From: Pyxidicoccus caerfyrddinensis
Lineage (GTDB): Bacteria > Myxococcota > Myxococcia > Myxococcales > Myxococcaceae
NCBI RefSeq assembly: GCF_010894405.1
Contig: NZ_JAAIYA010000012.1
Coordinates: forward strand, 135,444 to 199,443
Length of the DNA stretch: 64,000 bases
Direction of reading: 5' to 3'
This document shows, piece after piece, positions 25,073 through 33,217 of this stretch. The notes below the pieces were generated by a model. That model had not been told where the DNA came from. It did no database searches and was given only the letters and a program-made list of their open reading frames with translations. Each line of letters begins with the position of its first letter. Positions within the stretch are counted from its first letter, which is position 1. The position numbers and the translations under genes are program-made.

Positions 25073-25872
25073 ACGCCGTGGTCGGCTCGCACGACCTGCT
25101 CTTCCTCACGCTGGACACCCTCCGCTACGACGTGGCGGAGGAAGTGGCCGCGCAAGGCCGCACGCCGAACCTCACCGCGCTGATGCCCGGGGGACGCTGG
25201 GAGCAGCGCCACTCGCCCGCCAGCTTCACCTACGCCGCGCACCACGCCTTCTTCGCTGGCTTCCTGCCCACTCCCGTCGCCCCCGGCCTCCACCCGCGCC
25301 TGTTCGCCATGCGCTTCGAGGGCAGCGAGACGACGGCCCCGGGCACCTGTGTCCTCGACGCGCCGGACCTCGTCTCGGGCCTCGCCGGGCGCGGCTACCA
25401 CACGGTCTGCATCGGCGGCGTGGGCTTCTTCAACAAGCGCAACCCGCTGGGCAACGTGCTGCCCGGCCTCTTCGCGGAGAGCCACTGGAGCCGCGAAATG
25501 GGCGTGACGGACCCGCGCTCCACGGAGCACCAGGTGGCCCTTGCCGTGCGCCGCCTGGAGGCGCTGCCCCGCGAGCAGCGCGTCTTCCTGTTCATCAACG
25601 TGTCCGCGCTGCACCAGCCCAACCGGCACTACCTGCCCGGGGCCACCGAGGACTCGCCCGCGTCGCAGGCCGCGGCGCTGGAGTACGTGGACGGCCAGCT
25701 TCCGCCCCTCTTCGCCGCCCTGCGGCGCCGGGGTCCTGCCTTCTGCATCGTCTGCTCGGACCACGGGACGGCCTATGGCGAGGAGGGCTATACCGGTCAT
25801 CGCCTGGGCCACCCCGTCGTCTGGACGGTGCCCTACGCCGAGTTCCCGCTGAATCGAGACACCGCACCATGA
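25063..25872 (+). CDS. STM4013-like hydrolase (sulfatase/phosphatase fold)
   Basis: A 269-residue protein. ATG 25063 is chosen over ATG 25069 because GGAGG is 9 nt upstream. The N-terminus LFLTLDTLRYDV and the later CSDHGTAYGEEGYTGHRLGH segment are the metal-site motifs of the alkaline phosphatase/sulfatase superfamily, and TPNLTAL is also typical. The position between HAD and radical SAM genes and the order match the STM4013/SEN3800 family known from Salmonella and many actinobacteria, for which no biochemical function is established to my knowledge. The ATGA overlap with the next gene implies coordinated production. Confidence 0.85.
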   Translation: MDMNAVVGSHDLLFLTLDTLRYDVAEEVAAQGRTPNLTALMPGGRWEQRHSPASFTYAAHHAFFAGFLPTPVAPGLHPRLFAMRFEGSETTAPGTCVLDAPDLVSGLAGRGYHTVCIGGVGFFNKRNPLGNVLPGLFAESHWSREMGVTDPRSTEHQVALAVRRLEALPREQRVFLFINVSALHQPNRHYLPGATEDSPASQAAALEYVDGQLPPLFAALRRRGPAFCIVCSDHGTAYGEEGYTGHRLGHPVVWTVPYAEFPLNRDTAP

Positions 25873-27185
25873 CGCGCCTGGAGCAGATGCTGGGGGAGAC
25901 GCCCTACGTGGCGTACCTCTACGGCTACCCCCACAAGACGGCCTACCGGCCCTTCACCCCCGCGCTCCCCCTGGAGTCCGTCTGGGCGGAGGAGCGGCGC
26001 GACGCGCTGTTCCTCTACGTCCACGTGCCCTTCTGCGAGATGCGCTGCGGCTTCTGCAACCTCTTCACCGCCGCCGGCCCGAAGCAGGACGTGGTGGACG
26101 GGTACCTCGCCGCGCTCGGCCGCGAGACGCGCCGGGTGAAGGAGGCGCTGGGCACGGCCAGCTTCGCCCGCGCCGCGCTGGGCGGCGGTACACCGACGCT
26201 GCTCGACGTGCGCGGCCTGCACACCGTGTTCGACCTCATGGAAGGCGTGCTGGGCGCGGACCTGAAGGGCATCCCCGTGGGCGTGGAGGTGTCGCCCGAG
26301 ACGGTGGACGCGGAGAAGCTGCGCGCGCTGCGCTCGCGCGGCACGGACCGGGTGAGCATCGGCGTGCAGAGCTTCCTGGAGGCGGAGGTGGCCGCGGTGA
26401 AGCGGCCCCAGCAGACGGCGCAGGTGGAGGCCGCGCTGGACCTCATCCGCTCCACGGGCTTCCCCACGCTCAACATCGACCTCATCTACGGGATGGAGGG
26501 GCAGACGGTGGAGAGCTTCCTCTACTCCCTGCGCGCCGCCCTCCGCTTCAACCCCGAGGAGCTGTACCTCTATCCGCTCTACGTGCGGCCGCTGACGTTC
26601 CTCGGCAAGAAGGCCCGCGCGTGGGACGACCTGCGCCTGTCGCTCTACCGCGCCGGCCGCGACTTCCTCCTGTCCCAGGGCTACACGCAGGTCTCCATGC
26701 GCATGTTCCGCGCGAAGCACGCTCCGGACCTGGGTGGCCCCGTGTACCGCTGCCAGGAGGACGGCATGGTGGGCCTGGGCTGCGGGGCGCGCTCGTATAC
26801 GGGCGGCGTGCACTACTCGTCCGAGTACGCGGTGGGCTCGCGCGAGGTGCGCAACATCATCGCCGCGTACAGCGAGCGCACCGAGGCGTCGTTCGGCGAG
26901 GTGGGCTACGGCTTCCGGCTGGACACCGAGGAGCGGCGGCGGCGCTACATGCTCCTGTCGCTGCTGGCGGACGGTGTGGACCTGGCCGCGTACCGGCAGC
27001 GCTTCTGCACCGACGCACTGGCGGACTTCCCCGAGCTGCTGGAACTGGAGGCGCACGGCCTGGGGCGGCGGGTGGACGGCGTGCTGCGCCTCACCGACGC
27101 GGGCGTGGAGCGCTCGGACCTGATTGGCCCGTGGCTGCACTCGGAGCGGGTGCGGGACATGATGCAGGAGTACGCCTGGCGATGA
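25869..27185 (+). CDS. STM4012-like radical SAM protein (HemN-like)
   Basis: A 438-residue radical SAM enzyme. The 4Fe-4S motif CEMRCGFC (CxxxCxxC) is at about residues 56-63, GGGTPTL follows as the SAM-binding GGE-like strand, and EVSPETV, GVQSF and NIDLIYGM match the HemN/coproporphyrinogen-dehydrogenase subclass. The C-terminus has the winged-helix-like HemN_C region. The gene starts and ends in 4-nt ATGA overlaps. It is not the haem-pathway enzyme by context; it fits the STM4012 family. The substrate is unknown and may be one of the neighbouring proteins. Confidence 0.88.
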   Translation: MTRLEQMLGETPYVAYLYGYPHKTAYRPFTPALPLESVWAEERRDALFLYVHVPFCEMRCGFCNLFTAAGPKQDVVDGYLAALGRETRRVKEALGTASFARAALGGGTPTLLDVRGLHTVFDLMEGVLGADLKGIPVGVEVSPETVDAEKLRALRSRGTDRVSIGVQSFLEAEVAAVKRPQQTAQVEAALDLIRSTGFPTLNIDLIYGMEGQTVESFLYSLRAALRFNPEELYLYPLYVRPLTFLGKKARAWDDLRLSLYRAGRDFLLSQGYTQVSMRMFRAKHAPDLGGPVYRCQEDGMVGLGCGARSYTGGVHYSSEYAVGSREVRNIIAAYSERTEASFGEVGYGFRLDTEERRRRYMLLSLLADGVDLAAYRQRFCTDALADFPELLELEAHGLGRRVDGVLRLTDAGVERSDLIGPWLHSERVRDMMQEYAWR

Positions 27186-28075
27186 AGCTCACCGTGCTCT
27201 ACCGGGGCCCGCTGTCCAGCTGCAACTTCGGCTGCGAGTACTGCCCCTTCGGCAAGTGGAAGCACACCGAGGAGGAGCTCGCCAAGGACCGCGAGGACCT
27301 GGCGCGCTTCATGGCGTGGGTGGAGTCGCGCACGGACTTGCGCCTCTCCGTCTTCTTCACGCCGTGGGGCGAGGCGCTCATCTGGCCCTGGTACCAGGAG
27401 GCGCTCGCGCGGCTGACGCACCTGGAGCACGTAGAGAAGGCCGCCGTGCAGACGAACCTCTCCTGCACGCTGGACTGGGTGGAGCGCTGCAACGTGGAGA
27501 AGCTGGGCATCTGGGCCACCTTCCACCCCGAGTGGATGAAGCGCCGCCGCTTCGTGGCCCAATGCGAGAAGCTGTCCGCGCTCGGCGTGCGGCACAGCGC
27601 CGGCATGGTGGGCTTCGTCCGCTTCGCCGAGGAGGCCGAGGCCCTGCGCGGCGAATTGCCCGCCGACACGTACCTGTGGGTCAACGCGGTGAAGGACGGG
27701 CAGGAAGAGCCTTACACGCCCGAAGACATCGCGCGCTTCACCCGCGTGGACCCGCTCTTCCCCGTCAACAACACGCGCCACCCCAGCCTGGGCCGCGCGT
27801 GCCGGGGAGGGGAGTCCGTCATCTCCGTGGACGGGGAGGGCACCGCGCGCCGGTGCCACTTCATCGACGAGCCGATTGGGAACATCTACACGCCGGAGTT
27901 CGACGCGGCGCTGAAGCCGCGCCCGTGCTCGAAGGCCACGTGCGGGTGTCACATCGGCTACGTGCACCTGGAGTACCTGGAGCTGGACCGCGTCTTCGGC
28001 TCCGGCATCCTGGAGCGCGTGCCCGCGTCGCCGCTGTGGAAGGGCCCGCTGCCCGCTCCCGGCTCACGGGCCTGA
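27182..28075 (+). CDS. STM4011-like radical SAM protein
   Basis: A 297-residue radical SAM protein with CNFGCEYCPF (CxxxCxxC) at about residues 14-23. There is a C-terminal Cys-rich segment (RRCHF...CSKATCGCHIGY, residues about 225-265) that could ligate an auxiliary cluster, as in SPASM/twitch proteins that modify peptides. It matches the STM4011 family by context. The start overlaps the STM4012-like stop (ATGA). The last 12 nt overlap, tail to tail, the STM4014-like gene on the other strand. Confidence 0.88.
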   Translation: MKLTVLYRGPLSSCNFGCEYCPFGKWKHTEEELAKDREDLARFMAWVESRTDLRLSVFFTPWGEALIWPWYQEALARLTHLEHVEKAAVQTNLSCTLDWVERCNVEKLGIWATFHPEWMKRRRFVAQCEKLSALGVRHSAGMVGFVRFAEEAEALRGELPADTYLWVNAVKDGQEEPYTPEDIARFTRVDPLFPVNNTRHPSLGRACRGGESVISVDGEGTARRCHFIDEPIGNIYTPEFDAALKPRPCSKATCGCHIGYVHLEYLELDRVFGSGILERVPASPLWKGPLPAPGSRA

Positions 28076-29209
28076 GGTGGGAAGGGCTCGCAGCGCTTCG
28101 CGAATCTCCCACTCGTACACGGTGAGGCCGTCGCGGCGCAGGTTGGGGAGCAGGTCCCCGAAGGCGTTGGCCTCCAGCACGCGGTGCCCGGTGAAGTAGT
28201 CCTCGAACATGAGGTCGATGCCCACGTGCAGGCAGTCATGGGCGCGCGCCACGGTGCGGCAGCTCTCCATGGCGTCTGCCCACTCGTTCGGTGGCACCGC
28301 GGCGCGCAGCTCGTCCAGGTCCCCACGCCAGCCGCCGAGGTGCAGGTTCGTAATCGGGTGCCGGCTCTGCCGCACCACCGTGAAGGCCGGCTCGCCGCGC
28401 ACCGCCAGCACCCGGCAGTCGAAGTAGTCGCCGCCCAGCCGGGCCTTGGGAATCGAGTGCTCCACCTGCGAGCCCTCGGCGAGGAGGAAGCCCAGCACCT
28501 CGTCCACGCGCGCGGGCTCGTCGATGCGGCGCACCTTCAGCGAGTTGTACCAGCCCGTTGCCGCCTGCTCGATGGTGGTGACCAGCGTGTCCCGCGTGCG
28601 CCCCCGCCGGTAGATGGCCAGGCACGACGCCGAGGAGCCGCAGGACACCTTCACGAACACCTCGCGGCAGTCCTGCTCGCGCATCCGCTGGCGCAGGGAC
28701 TCCGGGTCCGTCACGCCGTCCAGCGGCTCGGGCACCGGCACGCCGAGCGACGCGTACTTTCGTGAAGTGACGCGCTTGTCGAAGAGGTCCGCGATGCTCG
28801 CGGGCGACTGGAGGATTCTCCAGAGCGGGTGCGCCGCGAAGATGGCTTGCAGCTCCGTGAGCGTCTTCAGGAAGCCCAGGTGGTGCTGCCGGGGACAGAG
28901 GATGCGCCCGTGGTCGTTCTCCAGGGCGTCCACCTCCGCTGGCGTGAGGCGCGTGCAGTCGGACGCCTGTGCATCGGGATGGCCGCGTTTGAGCAGCGCC
29001 TTCTCCACCTCCCAGCTCTCACCGGCGGAGTCGATGCGGACCAGCGCCTCCGTGTCCGGCAGGTCCGCGAGGAGCGCCGGGGTGGAGAGGAAGTCCACCC
29101 AGGGCACCACCCGCGCGGGCGGGAGCCCCTGGCGCTCCAGCGCCTCCTGGAAGAGGGTGACGCGCCGGTTCTCCGCGTTGCCGATGAGGATGAAGGGAGG
29201 TGCCATCAT
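28064..29209 (-). CDS. STM4014-like ATP-grasp-type protein
   Basis: A 381-residue protein whose features resemble a divergent ATP-grasp ligase: the FVKVSCGSSASC strand-loop near residue 185, DYFDCRVLAVRGEPAFTVVRQS, and the C-terminal HVGIDLMFED...VLEANAFGD acidic/Asn metal-site segment. ATP-grasp enzymes join a carboxylate to an amine or thiol using ATP. By context it is STM4014. It is the last gene of the minus-strand unit, starting 6 nt after the last LRR paralogue stop with no strong ribosome-binding site, so its translation probably depends on coupling. It converges on the radical SAM operon. Confidence 0.8.
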   Translation of the reverse strand: MMAPPFILIGNAENRRVTLFQEALERQGLPPARVVPWVDFLSTPALLADLPDTEALVRIDSAGESWEVEKALLKRGHPDAQASDCTRLTPAEVDALENDHGRILCPRQHHLGFLKTLTELQAIFAAHPLWRILQSPASIADLFDKRVTSRKYASLGVPVPEPLDGVTDPESLRQRMREQDCREVFVKVSCGSSASCLAIYRRGRTRDTLVTTIEQAATGWYNSLKVRRIDEPARVDEVLGFLLAEGSQVEHSIPKARLGGDYFDCRVLAVRGEPAFTVVRQSRHPITNLHLGGWRGDLDELRAAVPPNEWADAMESCRTVARAHDCLHVGIDLMFEDYFTGHRVLEANAFGDLLPNLRRDGLTVYEWEIREALRALPTSGP

Positions 29210-29215
29210 GCGCCG

Positions 29216-30652
29216 CTAGTCGGTCACCATCACTTCGCGAAAGCGACTGCTGCGCTGGTGCATGCGCTGCACGTCCGGACACAGCTTCGCCAGCCGCGCG
29301 GCGGCCCCGGTGCCAAGCTGGTTCTGCGTCACGTCGAGCCTCCGGAGATGGGCGAAGGCCGCCGCGTTCGCCACGAGCTTCTCCGCCCCCGCGTCCGTCA
29401 TCGTGCCCCTGGACAGGTCCAGCGTGTGAAGCTGCTTCAGCACCTTCGACCGCGGCAGGGCCTCGCACAGCGCATCCGTGAACTCCGCGTTGCACAGGCC
29501 CAGGTGCCGCAGCTCCGGCACGCCCCGCGCGTCGAGGAGGGGCTGCAGGTCGTCCACGCCGCCCTCCGCGCCAGCGGCCGTGCTGCCGAACCACACCTCC
29601 AGCCGCTCCAGCTTCGGCCACCGCGCGTGGGCGATGGACCTCACGGCTTCCAGGGAGAGTGCGGTCGTCTCCAGCCGGAACTCCCGCAGCTCTGGCAGGT
29701 CGATGGCCCCCAGCCTGATTCCCGTGCCCACCACCCGCAGCGAGCGGAGCTGGGGAAGCGCCGGGTAGAGCGGGGTCAGGTCGCCCACGAAGCTCGAGGA
29801 GGTGGGCCAGTCGTTGCCGGGAGCGTCGAAGTCGCCGACGAGGAGTGTTCTCAGGGCCCGGGGGGCTGCCTTCGCGATGACCCGGATGAGCGGCTGAAAG
29901 TCGTGGCCGCCCATGTCGGCAATGGGGCCGAGGTTCAGCTCTTGGAGGAACCGCGCGGACGGATGGGCAAGCAGCAGCTTCAGCATCTCCTCGACGCTGA
30001 GCTCCCTGGGGGGGGCGTCGCCGGTGCCCTCCACGCTGGCGTCGTGGATGAAGCCCAGGTGCCAGCCCACCCGCAGCATGCCTTCCACGACGGCCTCCGC
30101 GAGCGCATGGCCCAGCAGTACGCCCCGGTGTGTCCGGAGGGCCTCGGCCACCTTCCGTTCCAGCTCACGGGCCTCGTCGCTCCAGGCGCTGATACGGATG
30201 CGCTCACCGTGCGGGTCGTCCTGGGCCAGGAACAGGGCGTGCTGGAGGGCGACGAGCTCGCCGCGCGGGTCGCCCTGGGCCTGGAGCCAGTCACCGTAGA
30301 CGAGGTAGCCCTCCGCGGCCTCGGGGGCTTTGAGGATGGCGGCCTCCAGCTCCGGGTGGGACTTCGGTGCGGGCCCGGTGTCCACCATCTTCACCCGAGT
30401 GAAGCCCCGCGCCTCCTTCTCCCGGACCCGCTCGCGGTACATCGCATCTATCAGGGTGCCGGAGACCCGGCGCGTCTCCTCCTCGCCCTCCGTGCCGATG
30501 CGGCCCCAGCGGGTGGTGAGGACCGCCGGCCGTACATCCTCCTCGAGGATGAGTCGCCGATGCGTGCTGAAGATGGACACCGGGCCACCTCTGTCGAGGT
30601 GAATCTCCCAGAACTCGCCGGAGTCGCCCTGCCTGAGCTCGTACCGTGCCAT
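29216..30652 (-). CDS. STM4015-like protein: WGR, TIGR02996 and LRR domains (paralogue 1)
   Basis: A 478-residue cytoplasmic protein starting at ATG 30652 after GGAGGCGCC. An N-terminal WGR domain (about residues 1-85) includes ILEEDVRPAVLTTRWGRIGTEGEEE. The TIGR02996 repeat-companion motif at about 105-140 reads ELEAAILKAPEAAEGYLVYG with GDPRGEL. The C-terminal half is leucine-rich repeats (LRSLRVVGTGI, LERLEVWFG, LRHLGLCNAEF, LHTLDLSRGTM, LRRLDVTQNQL). This copy ends in a diverged tail, RFREVMVTD, unlike its siblings. WGR domains occur in PARPs and other DNA-damage-linked proteins; no catalytic domain is present here. Third-generation tandem paralogue 24 nt after the next copy. Confidence 0.88.
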   Translation of the reverse strand: MARYELRQGDSGEFWEIHLDRGGPVSIFSTHRRLILEEDVRPAVLTTRWGRIGTEGEEETRRVSGTLIDAMYRERVREKEARGFTRVKMVDTGPAPKSHPELEAAILKAPEAAEGYLVYGDWLQAQGDPRGELVALQHALFLAQDDPHGERIRISAWSDEARELERKVAEALRTHRGVLLGHALAEAVVEGMLRVGWHLGFIHDASVEGTGDAPPRELSVEEMLKLLLAHPSARFLQELNLGPIADMGGHDFQPLIRVIAKAAPRALRTLLVGDFDAPGNDWPTSSSFVGDLTPLYPALPQLRSLRVVGTGIRLGAIDLPELREFRLETTALSLEAVRSIAHARWPKLERLEVWFGSTAAGAEGGVDDLQPLLDARGVPELRHLGLCNAEFTDALCEALPRSKVLKQLHTLDLSRGTMTDAGAEKLVANAAAFAHLRRLDVTQNQLGTGAAARLAKLCPDVQRMHQRSSRFREVMVTD

Positions 30653-30676
30653 GGCGCCTCCGGGAGTCCGGCGGAG

Positions 30677-32029
30677 CTACTCGCCCACCGCGACGTAGCG
30701 GTGCTCGTCGTCCTCGTCGGAGTCGTCGTGGCGCTGGTGGCCGAGCGCCACGTCCGGGCACAGCTTCGCCAGCGACTTCGCGACCTTGGCGCTGAGCAGG
30801 TTCTGGGTGAGGTCCAGGCGCTTGAGGTGCTTGAAGGCCGCCGCGTTCGCCAGCAGCACCTCCGCGCCCTTGTCCGTGAGCGTGCCTCGGGACAAGTCCA
30901 GCGTCTCGAGCTGCTTGAGCACCTTCGCCTTCGGCAGCGCCTCGACGAGCTCATTGGTGAACTCGGCGTTGCACAGGCCCAAGTGCTTGAGCTCCGGCAG
31001 GCCCTGCGCGTCGAGGATGGGCTGGATGGACTTCACGTTGCCGCCGGCCCCGTACTCCTCCGCGCCGAACCAGACCTCCAGCCGCTCCAGCTTCGGCCAG
31101 TTCGCGGCGGCGATGGACTTCACCGAGCCCCGGTCCAGGCCGCCCGACTCCATCGTGAACTCGCGCAGCTCCGGCAGTTCAATCTTCCCCAGGGTCACCT
31201 CGCCGCCGCGCAGGTGGAGCGAGCGCAGCTGGGGCAGGGCCTTGTACAGCGGCGCGACGTTGCCCACTTCCGTCCAGGAAATCTCCGTCTCGTCCGGGAA
31301 CACGTAGTCGCCGATGAACACCTTGCGCACCGACTTGGGGGCGGACTTCGCGACGAGCTTGATGAGGTCGCTGTACTCGTTCTCTCCCTCGTTGCTCGCC
31401 AGGCCGATGGTCACCTCCTGGAGGAAGCGCGCGGACGGGTGCGCGAGGAGAATCTTCAGCGCCTCGTCGATGTGGAACTCCGGGTCCTCGCCGTAGCGTG
31501 CAACCGCGACGCGGGCGCTCTGGATGAAGCCCAGGTTCCAGCCGATGGACAGCGTCTTGTCCTCGAGCATCTTCGCGAGGGGCGCGCCCAGCAGCACGTC
31601 CTGGTGCTTCTTGAGCAGCGCGGCCGCCTTGCGCTTGAGGGCAGTGGCCTCCGCGCCCTTCGCCTGCGACAGCGCGTGCTGGAGGGCGATGAGCTCACCC
31701 CGGGGGTCTCCCTGGGACTGGAACCAGTCGCCGTAGACGAGGTATCCCTCCGCGGCCTCGGGGGCCTTGAGGATGGCGGCCTCCAGCTCCTTGTTGACCT
31801 TGGGCTTTGGGGCGGTGTCGGTCGGCTTCACGCGCGTGTAGCCCTTCGCCTCCTTCTCGGCGATCTGCTTCCGGTACGAGGCCCCCGCTTCGTAGCCGTG
31901 CTTGAAGGTCTGGGTCTTCTCCTGGCCGTCCGTACCGATGCGGCCCCAGCGGGTGGTGAGGACGGCTTCGTCCTGGGTGATTTCCCAGAACTTGTTCGAG
32001 GTGCCTTCCTTCATTTCGAAGCGCGGCAT
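30677..32029 (-). CDS. STM4015-like protein: WGR, TIGR02996 and LRR domains (paralogue 2)
   Basis: A 450-residue protein starting at ATG 32029 after AGGGGG. WGR domain at residues 1-70 (NKFWEITQDEAVLTTRWGRIG), TIGR02996 motif at about 95-130 (AAEGYLVYGDWFQSQGDPRGELIAL), then LRRs to about residue 430. The tail after the LRRs is acidic (DDSDEDDE) and ends RYVAVGE. The gene lies in the middle of the tandem array, 33 nt after paralogue 3 and 24 nt before paralogue 1. The conserved core motifs (LPELREF, WPKLERLEVWFG, LGLCNAEF, TLDLSRGT) show clear common descent with the other three. Confidence 0.9.
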   Translation of the reverse strand: MPRFEMKEGTSNKFWEITQDEAVLTTRWGRIGTDGQEKTQTFKHGYEAGASYRKQIAEKEAKGYTRVKPTDTAPKPKVNKELEAAILKAPEAAEGYLVYGDWFQSQGDPRGELIALQHALSQAKGAEATALKRKAAALLKKHQDVLLGAPLAKMLEDKTLSIGWNLGFIQSARVAVARYGEDPEFHIDEALKILLAHPSARFLQEVTIGLASNEGENEYSDLIKLVAKSAPKSVRKVFIGDYVFPDETEISWTEVGNVAPLYKALPQLRSLHLRGGEVTLGKIELPELREFTMESGGLDRGSVKSIAAANWPKLERLEVWFGAEEYGAGGNVKSIQPILDAQGLPELKHLGLCNAEFTNELVEALPKAKVLKQLETLDLSRGTLTDKGAEVLLANAAAFKHLKRLDLTQNLLSAKVAKSLAKLCPDVALGHQRHDDSDEDDEHRYVAVGE

Positions 32030-32062
32030 GGTGTGTCCCCCTGAAGGGTGATGCGGGTGTGG

Positions 32063-33211
32063 TTACTCGCCGACCGCCGCGTAGCGGTAGTCCTGGTCGA
32101 ATTCGCGCTGTTCGCCCGTGCTCACGCTGGGGCACAGCTCCGCCACCAGGCGGATGCCCTCGTCGGTGAGCGTGTTCTCGGTGAAGTCCAGGTGCTCGAG
32201 ATGCGCGAAGGCCGTGGCGTTCTTCGCGAGGAGGCGCGCGCCCTCGTCGGACATCGCGCCGCGCGAGAGGTCCAGCCGTGCCAGCTGCTCGAGCACCTTC
32301 GCCTTCGGCAGCAGCTTGCAGAGCTCGTCGACGAACTCCGCGTTGCACAGGCCCAGCGACTCGAGGTTGGGCAGACCCTTGCCGTCGAGGAGGGGCTGGA
32401 CGTCCTTCGCGCCACCCTCGGCGCCGGAGCCGCGCCTGCCGAACCAGACCTCCAGCCGCTCCAGCTTCGGCCACTTCGCGGCGATGATGGACTTCAGCGC
32501 GGGCGGAAGCAGGCAACCCGTCTCCACGGTGAACTCGCGCAGCTCGGGCAGGTCGATGTTCCCCAGCTCCACGGAGGCGCCGCGCAGGCGCAGCGAGCGC
32601 AGGCCGGGCAGCAGCGCGTAGAGGGGCGAGATGTCGCCGAGGAAGGACGCGGAGATGTCCGCGTCTTGCGAGTACACGAAGTCGCCGATGAACAGGCTGT
32701 GCAAGGTCTTCGAGCCGCCCCGCTCGCGCCAGACCTCGAGGAGGGCCTCGATGATGGCGCTGTAGTCGTTCGGGGGCTCGAAGCTCGCCATGCCGAGGGT
32801 GAGCCCCTGGAGGAAGCGCGCGGAAGGGTGGGTGAGCAACTGCTTCACCAGCGCGGCGATGTCCCGGCCGGAGTATGGGTCCTTCTGGCCCACCCGCGCG
32901 GTGCGGATGAAGCCCAGGTGCCACTCGAGCTGGAGGTCGTCCTCGAGCCCGGCTTCGTCCAGTGCGTCCGCCAGGTCCCCGAGCAACACGTCTCGATGCT
33001 CCTCGAAGAGCGCGGACTGCTGCTCCTCGAGCGCCCGGGCCTCGTCGCCCCGGGCGCCCAGCCTCGCGTGCTGGAGGGCCATCAGCTCGCCACGCGGGTC
33101 GCCCTGGCGCTGGAGCCAGTCGCCGTAGACGAGGTACGCGTCCGCGTCCTCCGGGTTCCGGAGGATGGCGGCTTCGAGCTCCGGGTTGGAGGCGCTCCCG
33201 ACGCGTGGCAT
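32063..33211 (-). CDS. STM4015-like protein lacking the WGR domain (paralogue 3)
   Basis: A 382-residue protein starting at ATG 33211, only 6 nt after the stop of paralogue 4 and without a strong ribosome-binding site. The protein begins almost directly with the TIGR02996 segment (NPELEAAILRNPEDADAYLVYG), so the WGR domain and linker are missing. The rest, LRRs and tail REFDQDYRYAAVGE, is very similar to paralogue 4, including the shared FIRTARVGQKD and LLxHPSARF segments. This looks like a recent tandem duplication that lost its 5' part but kept an open frame. It is probably translated by coupling to the upstream copy. Confidence 0.85.
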   Translation of the reverse strand: MPRVGSASNPELEAAILRNPEDADAYLVYGDWLQRQGDPRGELMALQHARLGARGDEARALEEQQSALFEEHRDVLLGDLADALDEAGLEDDLQLEWHLGFIRTARVGQKDPYSGRDIAALVKQLLTHPSARFLQGLTLGMASFEPPNDYSAIIEALLEVWRERGGSKTLHSLFIGDFVYSQDADISASFLGDISPLYALLPGLRSLRLRGASVELGNIDLPELREFTVETGCLLPPALKSIIAAKWPKLERLEVWFGRRGSGAEGGAKDVQPLLDGKGLPNLESLGLCNAEFVDELCKLLPKAKVLEQLARLDLSRGAMSDEGARLLAKNATAFAHLEHLDFTENTLTDEGIRLVAELCPSVSTGEQREFDQDYRYAAVGE

Positions 33212-33217
33212 GGGGCG

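Noticed and set aside
25869-27185. The HemN-like radical SAM protein as coproporphyrinogen dehydrogenase
   Set aside because: The operon context is that of the STM4012 family and no haem genes are nearby.
28829-32044. A 1071-residue plus-strand frame across the LRR array
   Set aside because: It is the antisense frame of the LRR genes: repetitive, no motifs, and opposite to clear WGR, TIGR02996 and LRR domains.
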